Under the pieces are notes generated by a model. The model was not told the origin of the DNA. It searched no databases and saw nothing but the letters and a program-made list of their open reading frames with translations. A stretch of 64,000 bases of DNA from Litoditis marina (lineage: Eukaryota; Nematoda; Chromadorea; Rhabditida; Rhabditidae). The number at the start of each line of letters is the position of its first letter. Positions within the stretch are counted from its first letter, which is position 1. The position numbers and the translations under genes are program-made. Location: positions 6,143,804 through 6,207,803 of the forward strand of contig OZ038437.1 in the NCBI GenBank assembly GCA_964036275.1. The letters are read 5' to 3'. Of the stretch, positions 10,489 to 18,322 are shown in pieces.

Positions 10489-11800
10489 CCCCAAAAGTAG
10501 TCAAGCTATTCTACCCGAGCTTGATTTGCATAGTATGCCGGGCTCCCAAGTGGGAGTTCAAAATAGTAGATGGACTAGAATTAATTTGAAAAATACTCTC
10601 ACTCCTGATTCAAACGGCCCCTTTGAATTCCAGCTGGCAAGTAACTCAAAATCGTATATTAATCTGAAACGTTCATGGCTCGTGTGGAAATTTAATCTCA
10701 CAGATCAGAAAGATAAAAAAATTCCCGCAAAGGATGCCACCGGGGCGAAGAACCCCATCCATGCTCCAATTCAAGGTATTGCCGGGGCCATTGCAAAGCA
10801 GTATGTACTTCATATAAATTCTCAAATTGTGGAATCAAGCAGTGTCAATACCGCGTATCGATATTTCCTCGAAAACGAACTTACCTTGAGCCGTGATGCT
10901 AAAAACAATACGCTGAGCGTGGCGGGATATGCAAGTGATGAAAAATATGACGATCATCACCAGGCAGGACACATAGCGCGAGCCAAATTGACCGAAGACG
11001 GGAAATCATGTGAGGTTGCATGTAGACTGCCTTTAGATTTGGCCTCCCAAAACAAACTTCTTCTCAACTTCCTTGACGTTCGCTTAACTGTTTATACAAA
11101 CTCGTCAGAATTTCTCTTAGAAGATTTGGACGGTTCCAATACCCCGAAATTTAGGATTGAAGATGCATTCGTTCTTCTAAACGAATACGATCTTGCTGAT
11201 GGATACATGAACTCTGTTGAAAAATCTCTAATGCAAAACCCTATTCAATATCCTTTGAATTCTGTGCAAATGCGATCAGTTTATATTGCCGAAGGAAGAA
11301 TGGACTCCCCTCATTTTGTTGCTTTTTCTACACACTGTCCGAAAAGAGTTACAATTGCACTTGTTGATTCTGAGGGATTCAATGGTAATTACAAAAAATC
11401 ACCCTTCAATTTCAAGCACTTTAATTTATCTAATCTAGCCGTGGAAATCTCTGGTATTACCTACCCCGGCCGTCCCTGGAATCTGGATTTCAAAAATGAT
11501 ATTTACGCTCAAGCATACCTTTCTACTATGGAGTCTTTAGGATTTTCACGTAGCGGAGAGAGCAACGATATATCAATGAAAAAGTTCAAAAATGGTTGGG
11601 CAATCTACTCTGTAGAGCTTAGTCCAACAGTTCACGATCCAGATCTATTTGATCTCATCAAACAAGGAAACGTAACAGTCCGTCTTGAGTTCAAGGAGCC
11701 GGTTCCCGCAGGAGGAATATATGCGGTTGTTCTGGGTGAATTCGATTCGATTCTATCCATTGACTCTAATCGCAACCCCCACATTGATTCTATTCTGTAA
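10472..11800 (+). CDS. Major capsid protein (double jelly-roll) of the Maverick
   Basis: 442 residues. The N-terminus carries the conserved Polinton capsid opening: LDLHSMPGSQ, then W-x-R-I, PFEFQLASNSKSYINLKRSW and WKFNL, forming the first jelly-roll strands. Further in are CRLPLDLASQNKLLLNFLDV (around 190) and a second-roll block near FSRSGE. This family forms hexon-like trimers of icosahedral shells. The start at 10472 overlaps the upstream gene by 17 bp, the only ATG before the conserved N-terminus. AATAAA follows about 15 bp after the stop. The frame is intact, without breaks. Confidence 0.9.
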   Translation: MLQLIDPKSSQAILPELDLHSMPGSQVGVQNSRWTRINLKNTLTPDSNGPFEFQLASNSKSYINLKRSWLVWKFNLTDQKDKKIPAKDATGAKNPIHAPIQGIAGAIAKQYVLHINSQIVESSSVNTAYRYFLENELTLSRDAKNNTLSVAGYASDEKYDDHHQAGHIARAKLTEDGKSCEVACRLPLDLASQNKLLLNFLDVRLTVYTNSSEFLLEDLDGSNTPKFRIEDAFVLLNEYDLADGYMNSVEKSLMQNPIQYPLNSVQMRSVYIAEGRMDSPHFVAFSTHCPKRVTIALVDSEGFNGNYKKSPFNFKHFNLSNLAVEISGITYPGRPWNLDFKNDIYAQAYLSTMESLGFSRSGESNDISMKKFKNGWAIYSVELSPTVHDPDLFDLIKQGNVTVRLEFKEPVPAGGIYAVVLGEFDSILSIDSNRNPHIDSIL

Positions 11801-11861
11801 TAATTGTGTATCAAATAAATAAGTGTTCATTAAAAAAGTTTATTCTCATTTAAAACAACAT
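11801..11861. terminator. Convergent poly(A) region between capsid genes
   Basis: AATAAA on the plus strand at about 11815 serves the major capsid gene. TTTATT at about 11839 gives AATAAA on the minus strand for the minor capsid gene. Only 61 bp separate the two convergent stops. Confidence 0.6.
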
Positions 11862-12758
11862 CTATGTTTTTGTTTTGATGTGTAGTGTAAGAACTACGCT
11901 TCCAAAACTGAAATCAATAGGTTTTCCTTGTTCCGATAGAATTTCTATGCTGATAGTGTCCAAAGTATCATACATCACGGGTAAATACTTGACCGGAAAA
12001 AATGAGTGCCGTATTGCCTCTCCATAGTTCCCTGTGACAGGGCAACACTGTAGCAAACTCGATCTAGTGTTCCCAACAATACTAGTAGTGACAGTATCAG
12101 AATAGATGTAAATCAGTGATTGCTGGTTATAATAATCAATTCGATGATCAGCATGTGTTGTTCCGTAAAATATATTCTTTGTAAAACCGAGAAAATAGGC
12201 CAAATCAGGATCTATTACAACACTTTTGACCTCTGGGTTAGCTATATGCAATGTAAATCTTTTCACATCTCTATGAAAGTAAAAAGTTACTCCTGTTTCC
12301 CCTATATACGGTAAATGTGCTCTTTTTACTCTGTGCAGGTCGTTCTCGACCTTGTTCCCTACTTCGGCAGAGCTATCGTTCATATTACTAATTTTTTCTA
12401 TAGTAACCTTGTCAATAGTTTCGGCCGTGTCTGCGGCGTAGTGATTAATGAGTTCGCGGCCTCCATCCCTCTTCAGGCGTTTTTTGGTATTAAGCAGGTT
12501 TGCGAGCTGTTCGCCGCTTTCGTAATGACCTCGGGGGAGATGAATTTGGAGGGGGCTGTGATTTTTGAATTTAATAGTATATGACCCTCCACCAGCCATA
12601 TTCTGCATAGATCGGGGAAATACAATTTCTGTGAGACCAATCACGTGTCGATCTTTCCGTAGTTTTAACGTTTCCGGTAGTCTGGTCGTAAATCGTGAAG
12701 AAGTATTCTTTCTATCGGAAGTGACGGATGATATAAGTGTAATGTATGAATCGTCCAT
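11862..12758 (-). CDS. Minor capsid protein (penton-type) of the Maverick
   Basis: 298 residues. Features matching Polinton minor capsid proteins: N-terminal FTTRLPETLKLRKDRHVIGL and EIVFPRS (residues about 23-50), a central FLGF segment, then SLIYIYSDTV followed by VGNTRSSLLQ, a Y-LPV segment and a C-terminal G-SVVLTLHIK strand. The family forms the single jelly-roll pentamer at capsid vertices. The gene runs convergent to the major capsid gene and divergent from the ATPase, so three virion genes form one block. The frame is intact. Confidence 0.85.
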   Translation of the reverse strand: MDDSYITLISSVTSDRKNTSSRFTTRLPETLKLRKDRHVIGLTEIVFPRSMQNMAGGGSYTIKFKNHSPLQIHLPRGHYESGEQLANLLNTKKRLKRDGGRELINHYAADTAETIDKVTIEKISNMNDSSAEVGNKVENDLHRVKRAHLPYIGETGVTFYFHRDVKRFTLHIANPEVKSVVIDPDLAYFLGFTKNIFYGTTHADHRIDYYNQQSLIYIYSDTVTTSIVGNTRSSLLQCCPVTGNYGEAIRHSFFPVKYLPVMYDTLDTISIEILSEQGKPIDFSFGSVVLTLHIKTKT

Positions 12759-12825
12759 TGTGCAGCCGTACTCTTGGTATGTAAATTTGATAATGAAGTC
12801 ATTTGAGTATAATCACTCTTGAGAG
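12759..12825. promoter_or_regulatory. 67-bp divergent spacer, minor capsid / ATPase
   Basis: The only sequence between the divergent start codons. It must hold both 5' ends or their trans-splice sites. AT-rich, no clear TATA box. Confidence 0.35.
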
Positions 12826-13455
12826 ATGGTCTTTCAATTCGAGCTTCCCTGTCAAATATGTGTGGTCGGGTCTTCTTCTTCAGGAAAATCTACCTTAGTG
12901 CGGAAAATTATCGAAAATAGGCAGGATTATTTCAAAGAACCGATAGATAGTGTATTTTGGTTTTATGGTATTCATAATGATGGTATTCCAAAAGGTGAGA
13001 ATATTTTTGCGTATGAGGGAGTACCCGATATGGAATTGATCAAAGAGCAAAAAGGAAAAAGATCTATACTTGTGCTGGATGATTTGCAGTCTACCATGAA
13101 TAGTAGTGCTCAGAATAAGAAAATTTTAAATGACTTATTTTGTCTATATGCTCACCACTTAGGCTTGGCACTCATAACTATGTTCCATAATGCATTCGAT
13201 GTCAGTAGAACGGCCCGTATAAATTCGAACTATATGTTTCTACTCCGCACCAATTCCGATAAACTACAAGTAAGAAATTTGATGATCCAATTATTTGGCG
13301 ATCAATGGAAATCAGCCGTGGAAGCCTATGAAGATGCGATGTCAGAGCCTTATAACCACTTATTAATCAATAATCACATTTACTGTAATCCCAAGCATAG
13401 ACTACTTAGTAGTATTACCGATACTTACCCCACTGTATATGTACCACGCTCGTAG
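12826..13455 (+). CDS. Genome-packaging ATPase (FtsK/HerA-type) of the Maverick
   Basis: 209 residues. Walker A is GSSSSGKST at 15-23 after a beta strand (CQICVV). Walker B is SILVLDDLQ with Asp-Asp at about 85-86. The following LFCLYAHHLGLALITMFHNAF matches the sensor region of adeno-associated and NCLDV/Polinton packaging ATPases, and an Arg-rich SRTARINSNYMFLLRT stretch follows. In this family the motor translocates DNA into preformed capsids. Length is normal for Polintons (about 200-250 residues). The start at 12826 follows GAGAG. Confidence 0.9.
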   Translation: MVFQFELPCQICVVGSSSSGKSTLVRKIIENRQDYFKEPIDSVFWFYGIHNDGIPKGENIFAYEGVPDMELIKEQKGKRSILVLDDLQSTMNSSAQNKKILNDLFCLYAHHLGLALITMFHNAFDVSRTARINSNYMFLLRTNSDKLQVRNLMIQLFGDQWKSAVEAYEDAMSEPYNHLLINNHIYCNPKHRLLSSITDTYPTVYVPRS

Positions 13456-13480
13456 AATACATTCTATTCCACTTCCGAAA

Positions 13481-13562
13481 GCTGTCGAACACTTTCACCA
13501 AAGCTGTGAAGCACTTTCCCAAAGCTGTCGAGCACTTTCCCAAGGCTGTCGAGCACTTTCAG
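13481..13562 (+). repeat. Four 21-bp tandem repeats between ATPase and next gene
   Basis: Unit GCTGTCGAGCACTTTCCCAAA, with small changes, is repeated four times directly after the ATPase stop and 26 bp before the next start codon. The array occupies nearly the whole spacer, which suggests a regulatory role or slippage in a nonessential gap. Confidence 0.75.
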
Positions 13563-13587
13563 AGAGTCATTTTTCACTTTTGTGCCT

Positions 13588-13893
13588 ATGCCGAGTGGTC
13601 GTATTAAAGCTCACACAGTCTATTTAATTAAATTGAGGAAGAATAAAAAGGTTCTCGAAAAAGCCTCAAGTACACAGATTGGATTTTTGGTGGAAATTGT
13701 ATATAATATTCTAAATAATTCCATCGTCCGCTTATCCTCCAAAGAGCGTGATATTCTGAGTAAAAATATCTCTAGCCTAATTGAGATTTCCAAAAACCGT
13801 GACCCAGAACTGGCCCGCAAACAGCTGACATCACTTCCCCACGCCGCACTCAAGTCTCTCATACAACCAGTTCTAGCACTATCTGATCTGTAA
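13588..13893 (+). CDS. Small helical basic protein of the Maverick (paralogue A)
   Basis: About 101 residues from the ATG at 13588 (an in-frame ATG lies two codons earlier). The N-terminus is basic (RKNKK), followed by predicted helices with VEIVYNILNN and KERDILSKNISSLIEI, and a C-terminal HAALKSLIQPVLAL. It resembles small uncharacterised proteins that accompany Polinton genes, whose pattern is x-EI-YN-L-x-L-x4-K-x-L. A diverged paralogue is encoded at 17888-18220. The stop and the next start share one base (TAATG). Function unknown. Confidence 0.7.
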   Translation: MPSGRIKAHTVYLIKLRKNKKVLEKASSTQIGFLVEIVYNILNNSIVRLSSKERDILSKNISSLIEISKNRDPELARKQLTSLPHAALKSLIQPVLALSDL

Positions 13894-14645
13894 TGCGTCT
13901 AAATCACAAGTTCAAATTAATACCTATAACTGAAAGTGATGAGGCGGCGAATATCTCGAGTCTTAAGGCACGGATGGAAGAAGTGCTCAAAGAGAAGAAC
14001 GTGTCGGATAATGAAAAGATATCCATTTTTGCGGATCTTTTGGCGCGTCTTCGTAACTATAATGCTGAACTTGACAGTCCACCTACTTTCCAAATTAGTC
14101 CTCCTGCCCGTAATGATATTGTGCCTCAATTGCCAGTGAAAAGTACCCGACTAGAAAAGATTGTAAAAACAGTGCGTGCGAATAATGCAGATGAAATGGT
14201 GTTGGACGGGCGAACTATTCCGAATACAAATTTGACGGATATTATAAACTATGCATTGAAAAGAGATGGAGCTCATTATCCACTCGGATATGAGGAATTT
14301 TATAGTCATACCAAGCATATTCCCCAACTACAGAAACCACGAAAAGTAGAAGAACCCGCGCCGATTGTAGTGCCTACAACCGTTCTACCAAGAAAGGAAA
14401 GTCCTAAAGCGGCACCTCCTACAAAACAGCCTCCGGATCCTATTGTAATCAAAAACCCTGTGCTACCGAAAGTGAATAGTCCTAAAGCTTCTACCATGAA
14501 TAGGAAATTCCCCGACGGATTACCATCCCCTATAGCTGCTGGTGTGAAGAATACCCCCCGTATTAGGAAACCCAATATAAGGCTTCAGTACGGAGACGGA
14601 AGAAGAAGAAAGCGGTTGAATATAAGACTATGGAGAGACTTCTAA
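13893..14645 (+). CDS. Conserved Polinton protein of unknown function
   Basis: 250 residues in three parts: an N-terminal helical domain (about 20-60) with MEEVLKEKNVSDNEKISIF; a middle block (about 105-135) with VLDGRTIPNTNLTDIINYAL; and a proline- and lysine-rich low-complexity tail ending in a basic cluster (GRRRKRLNIR). The first two blocks match a protein family often found beside Polinton genes; I cannot assign an activity. It overlaps the upstream stop by one base and the downstream integrase start by 16 bp, so three genes form a compact cassette. Confidence 0.7.
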   Translation: MRLNHKFKLIPITESDEAANISSLKARMEEVLKEKNVSDNEKISIFADLLARLRNYNAELDSPPTFQISPPARNDIVPQLPVKSTRLEKIVKTVRANNADEMVLDGRTIPNTNLTDIINYALKRDGAHYPLGYEEFYSHTKHIPQLQKPRKVEEPAPIVVPTTVLPRKESPKAAPPTKQPPDPIVIKNPVLPKVNSPKASTMNRKFPDGLPSPIAAGVKNTPRIRKPNIRLQYGDGRRRKRLNIRLWRDF

Positions 14646-15667
14646 AAGATGCCTATTTAAATCCGAAAAACCCCTCCAGTTTTTCTTCAATAAATAATAT
14701 TATTCGCTCTGTGAAAGATGCTAAAATAAAGGATGTAAAAAACTACTTGAAATCTGTACCCGCTTATACTTTACACAAACAAGTACGTCATCGGTTTCCA
14801 CGTAGGAAAACCTATGGATCTGGCCGTGTTTTCACATTGCAAGCAGATTTGTGTGACTATGCGGCGTATAAAAAGGAAAACGCGGGGCATACATTTCTAC
14901 TTACAGTAATTGATGTCTATTCGCGCATGTTGTATGTGAAACCACTGAAATCGAAAGCAGGTGTTGTGGTTTGCAAAGCCTTTGAAGAAATTTTTGAGGA
15001 GAACAAGTTTACCCCAATCTATATTTACACTGATCAAGGAAAGGAGTTTTATAATTCTACAGTATCCGGTATGTTTAAGGAAAAGAGTATTAGACATTTG
15101 TCCACAAATTCACCTCTCAAATGTGCCATGGTTGAAAGGGTAAATAGAACTTTGAAGACGAGACTGGAAAAATATATGTACCACAACGCCACGAGGAAGT
15201 ATATTGATGTTTTGCCCGACATTGTGAATGGAATTAACCACAGTTTTCATCGTAGTATAAAAATGCGCCCTGTTGATGTGACAAGTAATTTCCTAGACGA
15301 ACGTGCTGGACCGAAGCCTAAAGCTGGTAAACTAAGTGTTGGTGATATGGTTCGAATAAGTACCGCTCGGAGAACGTTTCAGAAAGGATATGAGAAGGGA
15401 TGGAGCGAAGAGGAGTTTTACATTATAAAGTGTTTACCGGGCTCGCCACCTGTGTATCATTTGAAAGATGTAAATGGAGAGAAGATTGAGGGTATTTTCT
15501 ATGAACACGAGGTTGTTCCCTGTAGTAACCCTGATAACGTGTACAAAGTGGAAAAGATATTGGAAAGAAGAAAGCGGAAAGGTCAGAATGAAGTATTGGT
15601 CAAGTGGCTTGGGTATCCAGCATCTTTCAATAGCTGGGAAAAGGAATCTGATATTATTTTATTGTAA
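14630..15667 (+). CDS. RVE-type integrase with C-terminal chromodomain (Maverick)
   Basis: 345 residues. An N-terminal helical and basic segment (YTLHKQVRHRFPRRK) is followed by the RNase-H-fold core with acidic triad Asp73 (QADL), Asp135 (YTDQGKEF) and Glu169 (MVERVNRT), then an SH3-like segment (SVGDMVRIS, about 236-244). The chromodomain runs from about 305 (YKVEKILERR...EVLVKWLGYP...SWE). This is the Polinton integrase architecture; it would join the inverted-repeat ends to target DNA with a 6-bp duplication. The chromodomain probably steers insertion to methylated histone tails, known for related integrases. The frame is complete and the triad intact, so it could act in cis or trans. AATAAA lies just past the stop. 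Confidence 0.93.
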   Translation: MERLLKDAYLNPKNPSSFSSINNIIRSVKDAKIKDVKNYLKSVPAYTLHKQVRHRFPRRKTYGSGRVFTLQADLCDYAAYKKENAGHTFLLTVIDVYSRMLYVKPLKSKAGVVVCKAFEEIFEENKFTPIYIYTDQGKEFYNSTVSGMFKEKSIRHLSTNSPLKCAMVERVNRTLKTRLEKYMYHNATRKYIDVLPDIVNGINHSFHRSIKMRPVDVTSNFLDERAGPKPKAGKLSVGDMVRISTARRTFQKGYEKGWSEEEFYIIKCLPGSPPVYHLKDVNGEKIEGIFYEHEVVPCSNPDNVYKVEKILERRKRKGQNEVLVKWLGYPASFNSWEKESDIILL

Positions 15668-15715
15668 TTGAAATAAATATTTTGTTATACAGTTTTTCAG
15701 TTGTACTATTATACT

Positions 15716-15796
15716 CCTGCGCTCTCTCGTTTCCCCTTACTCTCTCGCCCGAGCGCCCCCTCTCTGACGCTGACAGGTTTTGTCTCTGCGTTCCCG
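15716..15796 (+). repeat. Pyrimidine-rich repeat, copy 2
   Basis: Diverged copy of 8449-8530. It starts about 50 bp after the integrase stop. GCGCTCTCTCGT, GAGCGCCCCCTCTCT and ACAGGTTTTGTCTCTGC are in the same order. More CGCTCTCT sequence continues to about 15900. No gene in 15668-15970. Confidence 0.55.
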
Positions 15797-15970
15797 CGTA
15801 ATACGCTCCACCCTGCGCTCTCTAGATTTGCTCTAGTTTCTTTTCCCTCTACAGACTATCGTCTTCGCGCAAAATGTCTAACTACCTGTCAATCTCTGTG
15901 CGAGACATATTGAAAACAAGTGGTTTCATTATATATTTATTAGAGTAAAGGCGAAAACAATAATCAATAA

Positions 15971-16249
15971 TCAGGCATTGATAAAACGGGCTTGGCGGTT
16001 GCGGCGCCCACATGAATCACACATTTGGAAACTATAGGTATTTCCAGTGATATTAAAAGACTTACGACAACAATTATCAAGAACAAACATAATAAACGGA
16101 GCATTAAAAAGAATCTGGTTTTTCGACAGTGGAGTTTGGTATTCCTTCTTTTCTTCGGAGTTTTCGAAAGTAGGCATTTGACCAGGTGGTGGAGGAGGAA
16201 TACAAAAGTTGGGAGCGAAATTAGAAGCGACCGTCTGTTGAGTGGACAT
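15971..16249 (-). CDS. Small proline-rich, cysteine-containing Maverick protein
   Basis: 92 residues, not recognised. The N-terminus has IPPPPPGQMP (about 17-26), a possible late-domain or SH3/WW-type ligand by composition only. The C-terminal third has CCRKSF, then CDSCGRRNRQ, which could bind a metal with a C-C...C-x2-C arrangement. Faces the right-arm genes divergently across 275 bp (16250-16524) that hold an inverted CCAAT (GATTGGCTGG near 16453) but no other gene. Confidence 0.55.
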   Translation of the reverse strand: MSTQQTVASNFAPNFCIPPPPPGQMPTFENSEEKKEYQTPLSKNQILFNAPFIMFVLDNCCRKSFNITGNTYSFQMCDSCGRRNRQARFINA

Positions 16250-16524
16250 GTTCAGAATGAAGGAACTGGCAACGAGAACCTCCTCTCATACATTTAATTT
16301 CGAAAATAACCGATTAGTCATCGATGTAGCTCACAAGGTGGTAGGGTCTATTCACCAGCCCATTCAATTCTCGAGAAATTCGAAATTATTGGTAGAAGGT
16401 CATCGAGCGTTTTTCGAAAATCAGCTGGAAAGGGGCGTGACCAAGGTCGGTGATTGGCTGGACTGTGGCTGACTAATTTCGAATACACTCATTCTCCCCG
16501 TACTGCTCCAATAACTACGGCTGT

Positions 16525-17001
16525 ATGTCTTCCGCACTCAATAAACTCGCCATCGACTACGACAGTGACTCAGAAAATGAAGTTCCGTCATTCTATTATT
16601 CCTCCTCGAAAGAACGAATCTCCGTCGGTAAAAAGATGATATCAGTTGAAGTGGAAAAGGTGCGTTTCAATACAGTTGAAGGTTTAAAACCTGATGATGT
16701 GATTGCAAGAGGTGTGGACCAGTTTATTGTAAATACGCTGAAAAAACAGAAATGTGATCTTGAGAATACAAAATTTTGCTTGAATTTAGAACACCCAGGC
16801 TTCAAAGAGGATCGAGGCTTTTTCCTCCCCTCTCGGACCTTTAAGGTTTTGAATGGCGAGGCGGTCGTGAATATGATCTCTAAAATGATGAGTTCAAATA
16901 AAAACTTATCTCTTGATCAACACTTCTCCATTTCTATGTTTATTTACAATGACGTCAGCACCTCTCAGGCTGAGGCTATTGATGCTAGTAGAATGACCTA
17001 G
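16525..17001 (+). CDS. Maverick protein with a domain like the N-terminus of Polinton polymerases (copy 1)
   Basis: 158 residues. An acidic N-terminus (YDSDSENEVPS) is followed by a domain of about 100 residues: GVDQFIVNTL, C-D, NLEHPGF, FFLPSRTF and a final strand HFSISMFIYND. The next gene (17025-17426) has the same skeleton with IDQFAQLLL, CDGDPHISLFFTHPSLDEPV and PFYISIHAY. I recognise this pattern (helix, D-x-hydrophobic strand, P-x-L-D-x-P, two helices, D..F.I.I strand) from the N-terminal region of many metazoan Polinton polymerase ORFs. Here it is freestanding and at the opposite end of the element from the polymerase. Function unknown. Confidence 0.6.
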   Translation: MSSALNKLAIDYDSDSENEVPSFYYSSSKERISVGKKMISVEVEKVRFNTVEGLKPDDVIARGVDQFIVNTLKKQKCDLENTKFCLNLEHPGFKEDRGFFLPSRTFKVLNGEAVVNMISKMMSSNKNLSLDQHFSISMFIYNDVSTSQAEAIDASRMT

Positions 17002-17024
17002 GCTCATTCATACCATTTTTCACC

Positions 17025-17426
17025 ATGCCGTGCGGTTGTTCTAATTTCTCTCGTGAATTCCTTGATTGTTACACTTCTATTAATGACTGTAATACACGCA
17101 CGTACACCACTCCTTATATGGTGAGTACCGCGTATGATAATATCTATTTTCGAAATTTCAGAGACATGCAAATGCCTCTCAATAGAGGAATCGCACAAGT
17201 AATAGATCAGTTTGCTCAGCTCTTGCTCACTTCATATATGTGCGACGGGGATCCACACATATCTCTCTTCTTCACCCATCCCAGCCTGGACGAGCCCGTT
17301 CAAACCCCGCTTGCCCTCTATTCTAGAAGTATGGTGCGATCACTCCAGCAACAACTACAACCAGCCGTCTACGATATTGATCTCCGTGCCCCTTTTTATA
17401 TTTCCATTCATGCGTACAAGTATTGA
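17025..17426 (+). CDS. Maverick protein with a domain like the N-terminus of Polinton polymerases (copy 2)
   Basis: 133 residues, starting 23 bp after the stop of its paralogue. The N-terminus has a cysteine-rich start (MPCGCSNF) absent from copy 1. The shared domain begins at about residue 60 with IDQFAQLLLTSYMCDGDP and includes HPSLDEPVQTPL, the block best matching polymerase-associated copies, and ends with APFYISIHAYKY. The stop overlaps AATAAA. The tandem arrangement with copy 1 indicates local duplication followed by strong divergence. Confidence 0.62.
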   Translation: MPCGCSNFSREFLDCYTSINDCNTRTYTTPYMVSTAYDNIYFRNFRDMQMPLNRGIAQVIDQFAQLLLTSYMCDGDPHISLFFTHPSLDEPVQTPLALYSRSMVRSLQQQLQPAVYDIDLRAPFYISIHAYKY

Positions 17427-17493
17427 ATAAATTTTATTACGAAATCTTATGTACAAATACAATTGCGAAATACGAAAATATTTACGGAACTAA
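17427..17493. terminator. Bidirectional poly(A) region
   Basis: AATAAATTTTATT at about 17424-17436 carries AATAAA on both strands between convergent stops at 17426 and 17494. Confidence 0.55.
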
Positions 17494-17856
17494 TTAGGTA
17501 ATGTGTTTACAAAGAAACTCGACACCACAAAGTAGAGTATTATTAGTATCATACAGCAACATTTCCGAGGGAGAGCATCTCATAATGTTTAAACGATAGC
17601 ATTTTAATTGTTTCGAAATTTCAAGTTCAGGGGTAATAGTATAATTTTTCAAAACAAAAGTAGGATCAAACGATGGCGATATTGATGTCTTCGAATTTCG
17701 AATGGGCACGGTTCCGAGCTGAACTCCGTCAATGATGTTTTTCGAAAGTAGAAATATACATATGAGAATGGTGGCGATCAGTGTTCCAGTTGCCGAATAC
17801 TTTTTCACTTTGCTAGACGTCCTCTTAGGCATTTCTTGAGCGAGATTTTCGTACAT
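17494..17856 (-). CDS. Single-pass membrane protein of the Maverick
   Basis: 120 residues from the ATG at 17856 (an upstream in-frame ATG at 17931 would overlap the previous gene). A short basic N-terminal tail (KRTSSKVKKYS) precedes one transmembrane helix (TLIATILICIFLLS), then about 75 residues with an N-glycosylation-type NYT site and paired cysteines (KCYRLNIMRC, CGVEFLC). Positive-inside bias predicts a type II orientation with an extracellular or luminal C-terminus. Not recognised. It is much too small to be the gB-like fusogen described from some nematode Mavericks. It lies 31 bp downstream of the next gene on the same strand. Confidence 0.6.
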   Translation of the reverse strand: MYENLAQEMPKRTSSKVKKYSATGTLIATILICIFLLSKNIIDGVQLGTVPIRNSKTSISPSFDPTFVLKNYTITPELEISKQLKCYRLNIMRCSPSEMLLYDTNNTLLCGVEFLCKHIT

Positions 17857-17887
17857 GCTTTCACGGTTACACAGGAGGGAATGAGTC

Positions 17888-18220
17888 TCAAACTTGATAC
17901 GTGAATTCGCAATCGTTCGAATGAATCGCAAGTATTGCGGGAATTAGCATTGATCTAACTTGCTGCTGTGTCAACCGACACAATAGATCTCTCGCACGAT
18001 CTGGCTGACGGATATTCGCAATTCTTACCAATTGCGGTCTGATTGATTTCACAATTTCATCATCCGGCTTACATAGAAAAAAGTGGTTCACATGCAAGAG
18101 ACTGTGAATTACAGCCCGCAAACATTCAATTTGCACGTCGGAAGCAGTTTCGATTTCTTTATAATCTTCGAAACAGGAATGTAGAAAATATGAGTGGAAG
18201 TCCTCCCAAGTGTATATCAT
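17888..18220 (-). CDS. Small helical Maverick protein (paralogue B)
   Basis: 110 residues from the ATG at 18220; an in-frame upstream ATG at 18361 adds a low-quality F/K-rich extension through GC-rich repeats and is less likely. The segment ASDVQIECLRAVIHSLL, then RPQLVRIANIRQPDRARDLL and QQVRSMLIPAILAI, aligns over its length with the 13588-13893 protein (ASSTQIGFLVEIVYNIL, SSLIEISKNRDPELARKQL, AALKSLIQPVLAL). The two are therefore ancient paralogues in one element. Function unknown. It is first in a minus-strand pair with the membrane protein. Confidence 0.65.
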   Translation of the reverse strand: MIYTWEDFHSYFLHSCFEDYKEIETASDVQIECLRAVIHSLLHVNHFFLCKPDDEIVKSIRPQLVRIANIRQPDRARDLLCRLTQQQVRSMLIPAILAIHSNDCEFTYQV

Positions 18221-18322
18221 GGTCAGGTCAGAAGAGAGAATGAAGTTGGGCGGAAAAAATATTTCGGAAAAATCAATATTTAAAAATTTTTTAAAAATCT
18301 TTTTCCGAAAAAAATTATCAAG

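Noticed and set aside
17494..17931. Envelope fusogen like those described in some nematode Mavericks
   Set aside because: The protein is only 120-145 residues. No ORF of glycoprotein B size exists in the element.
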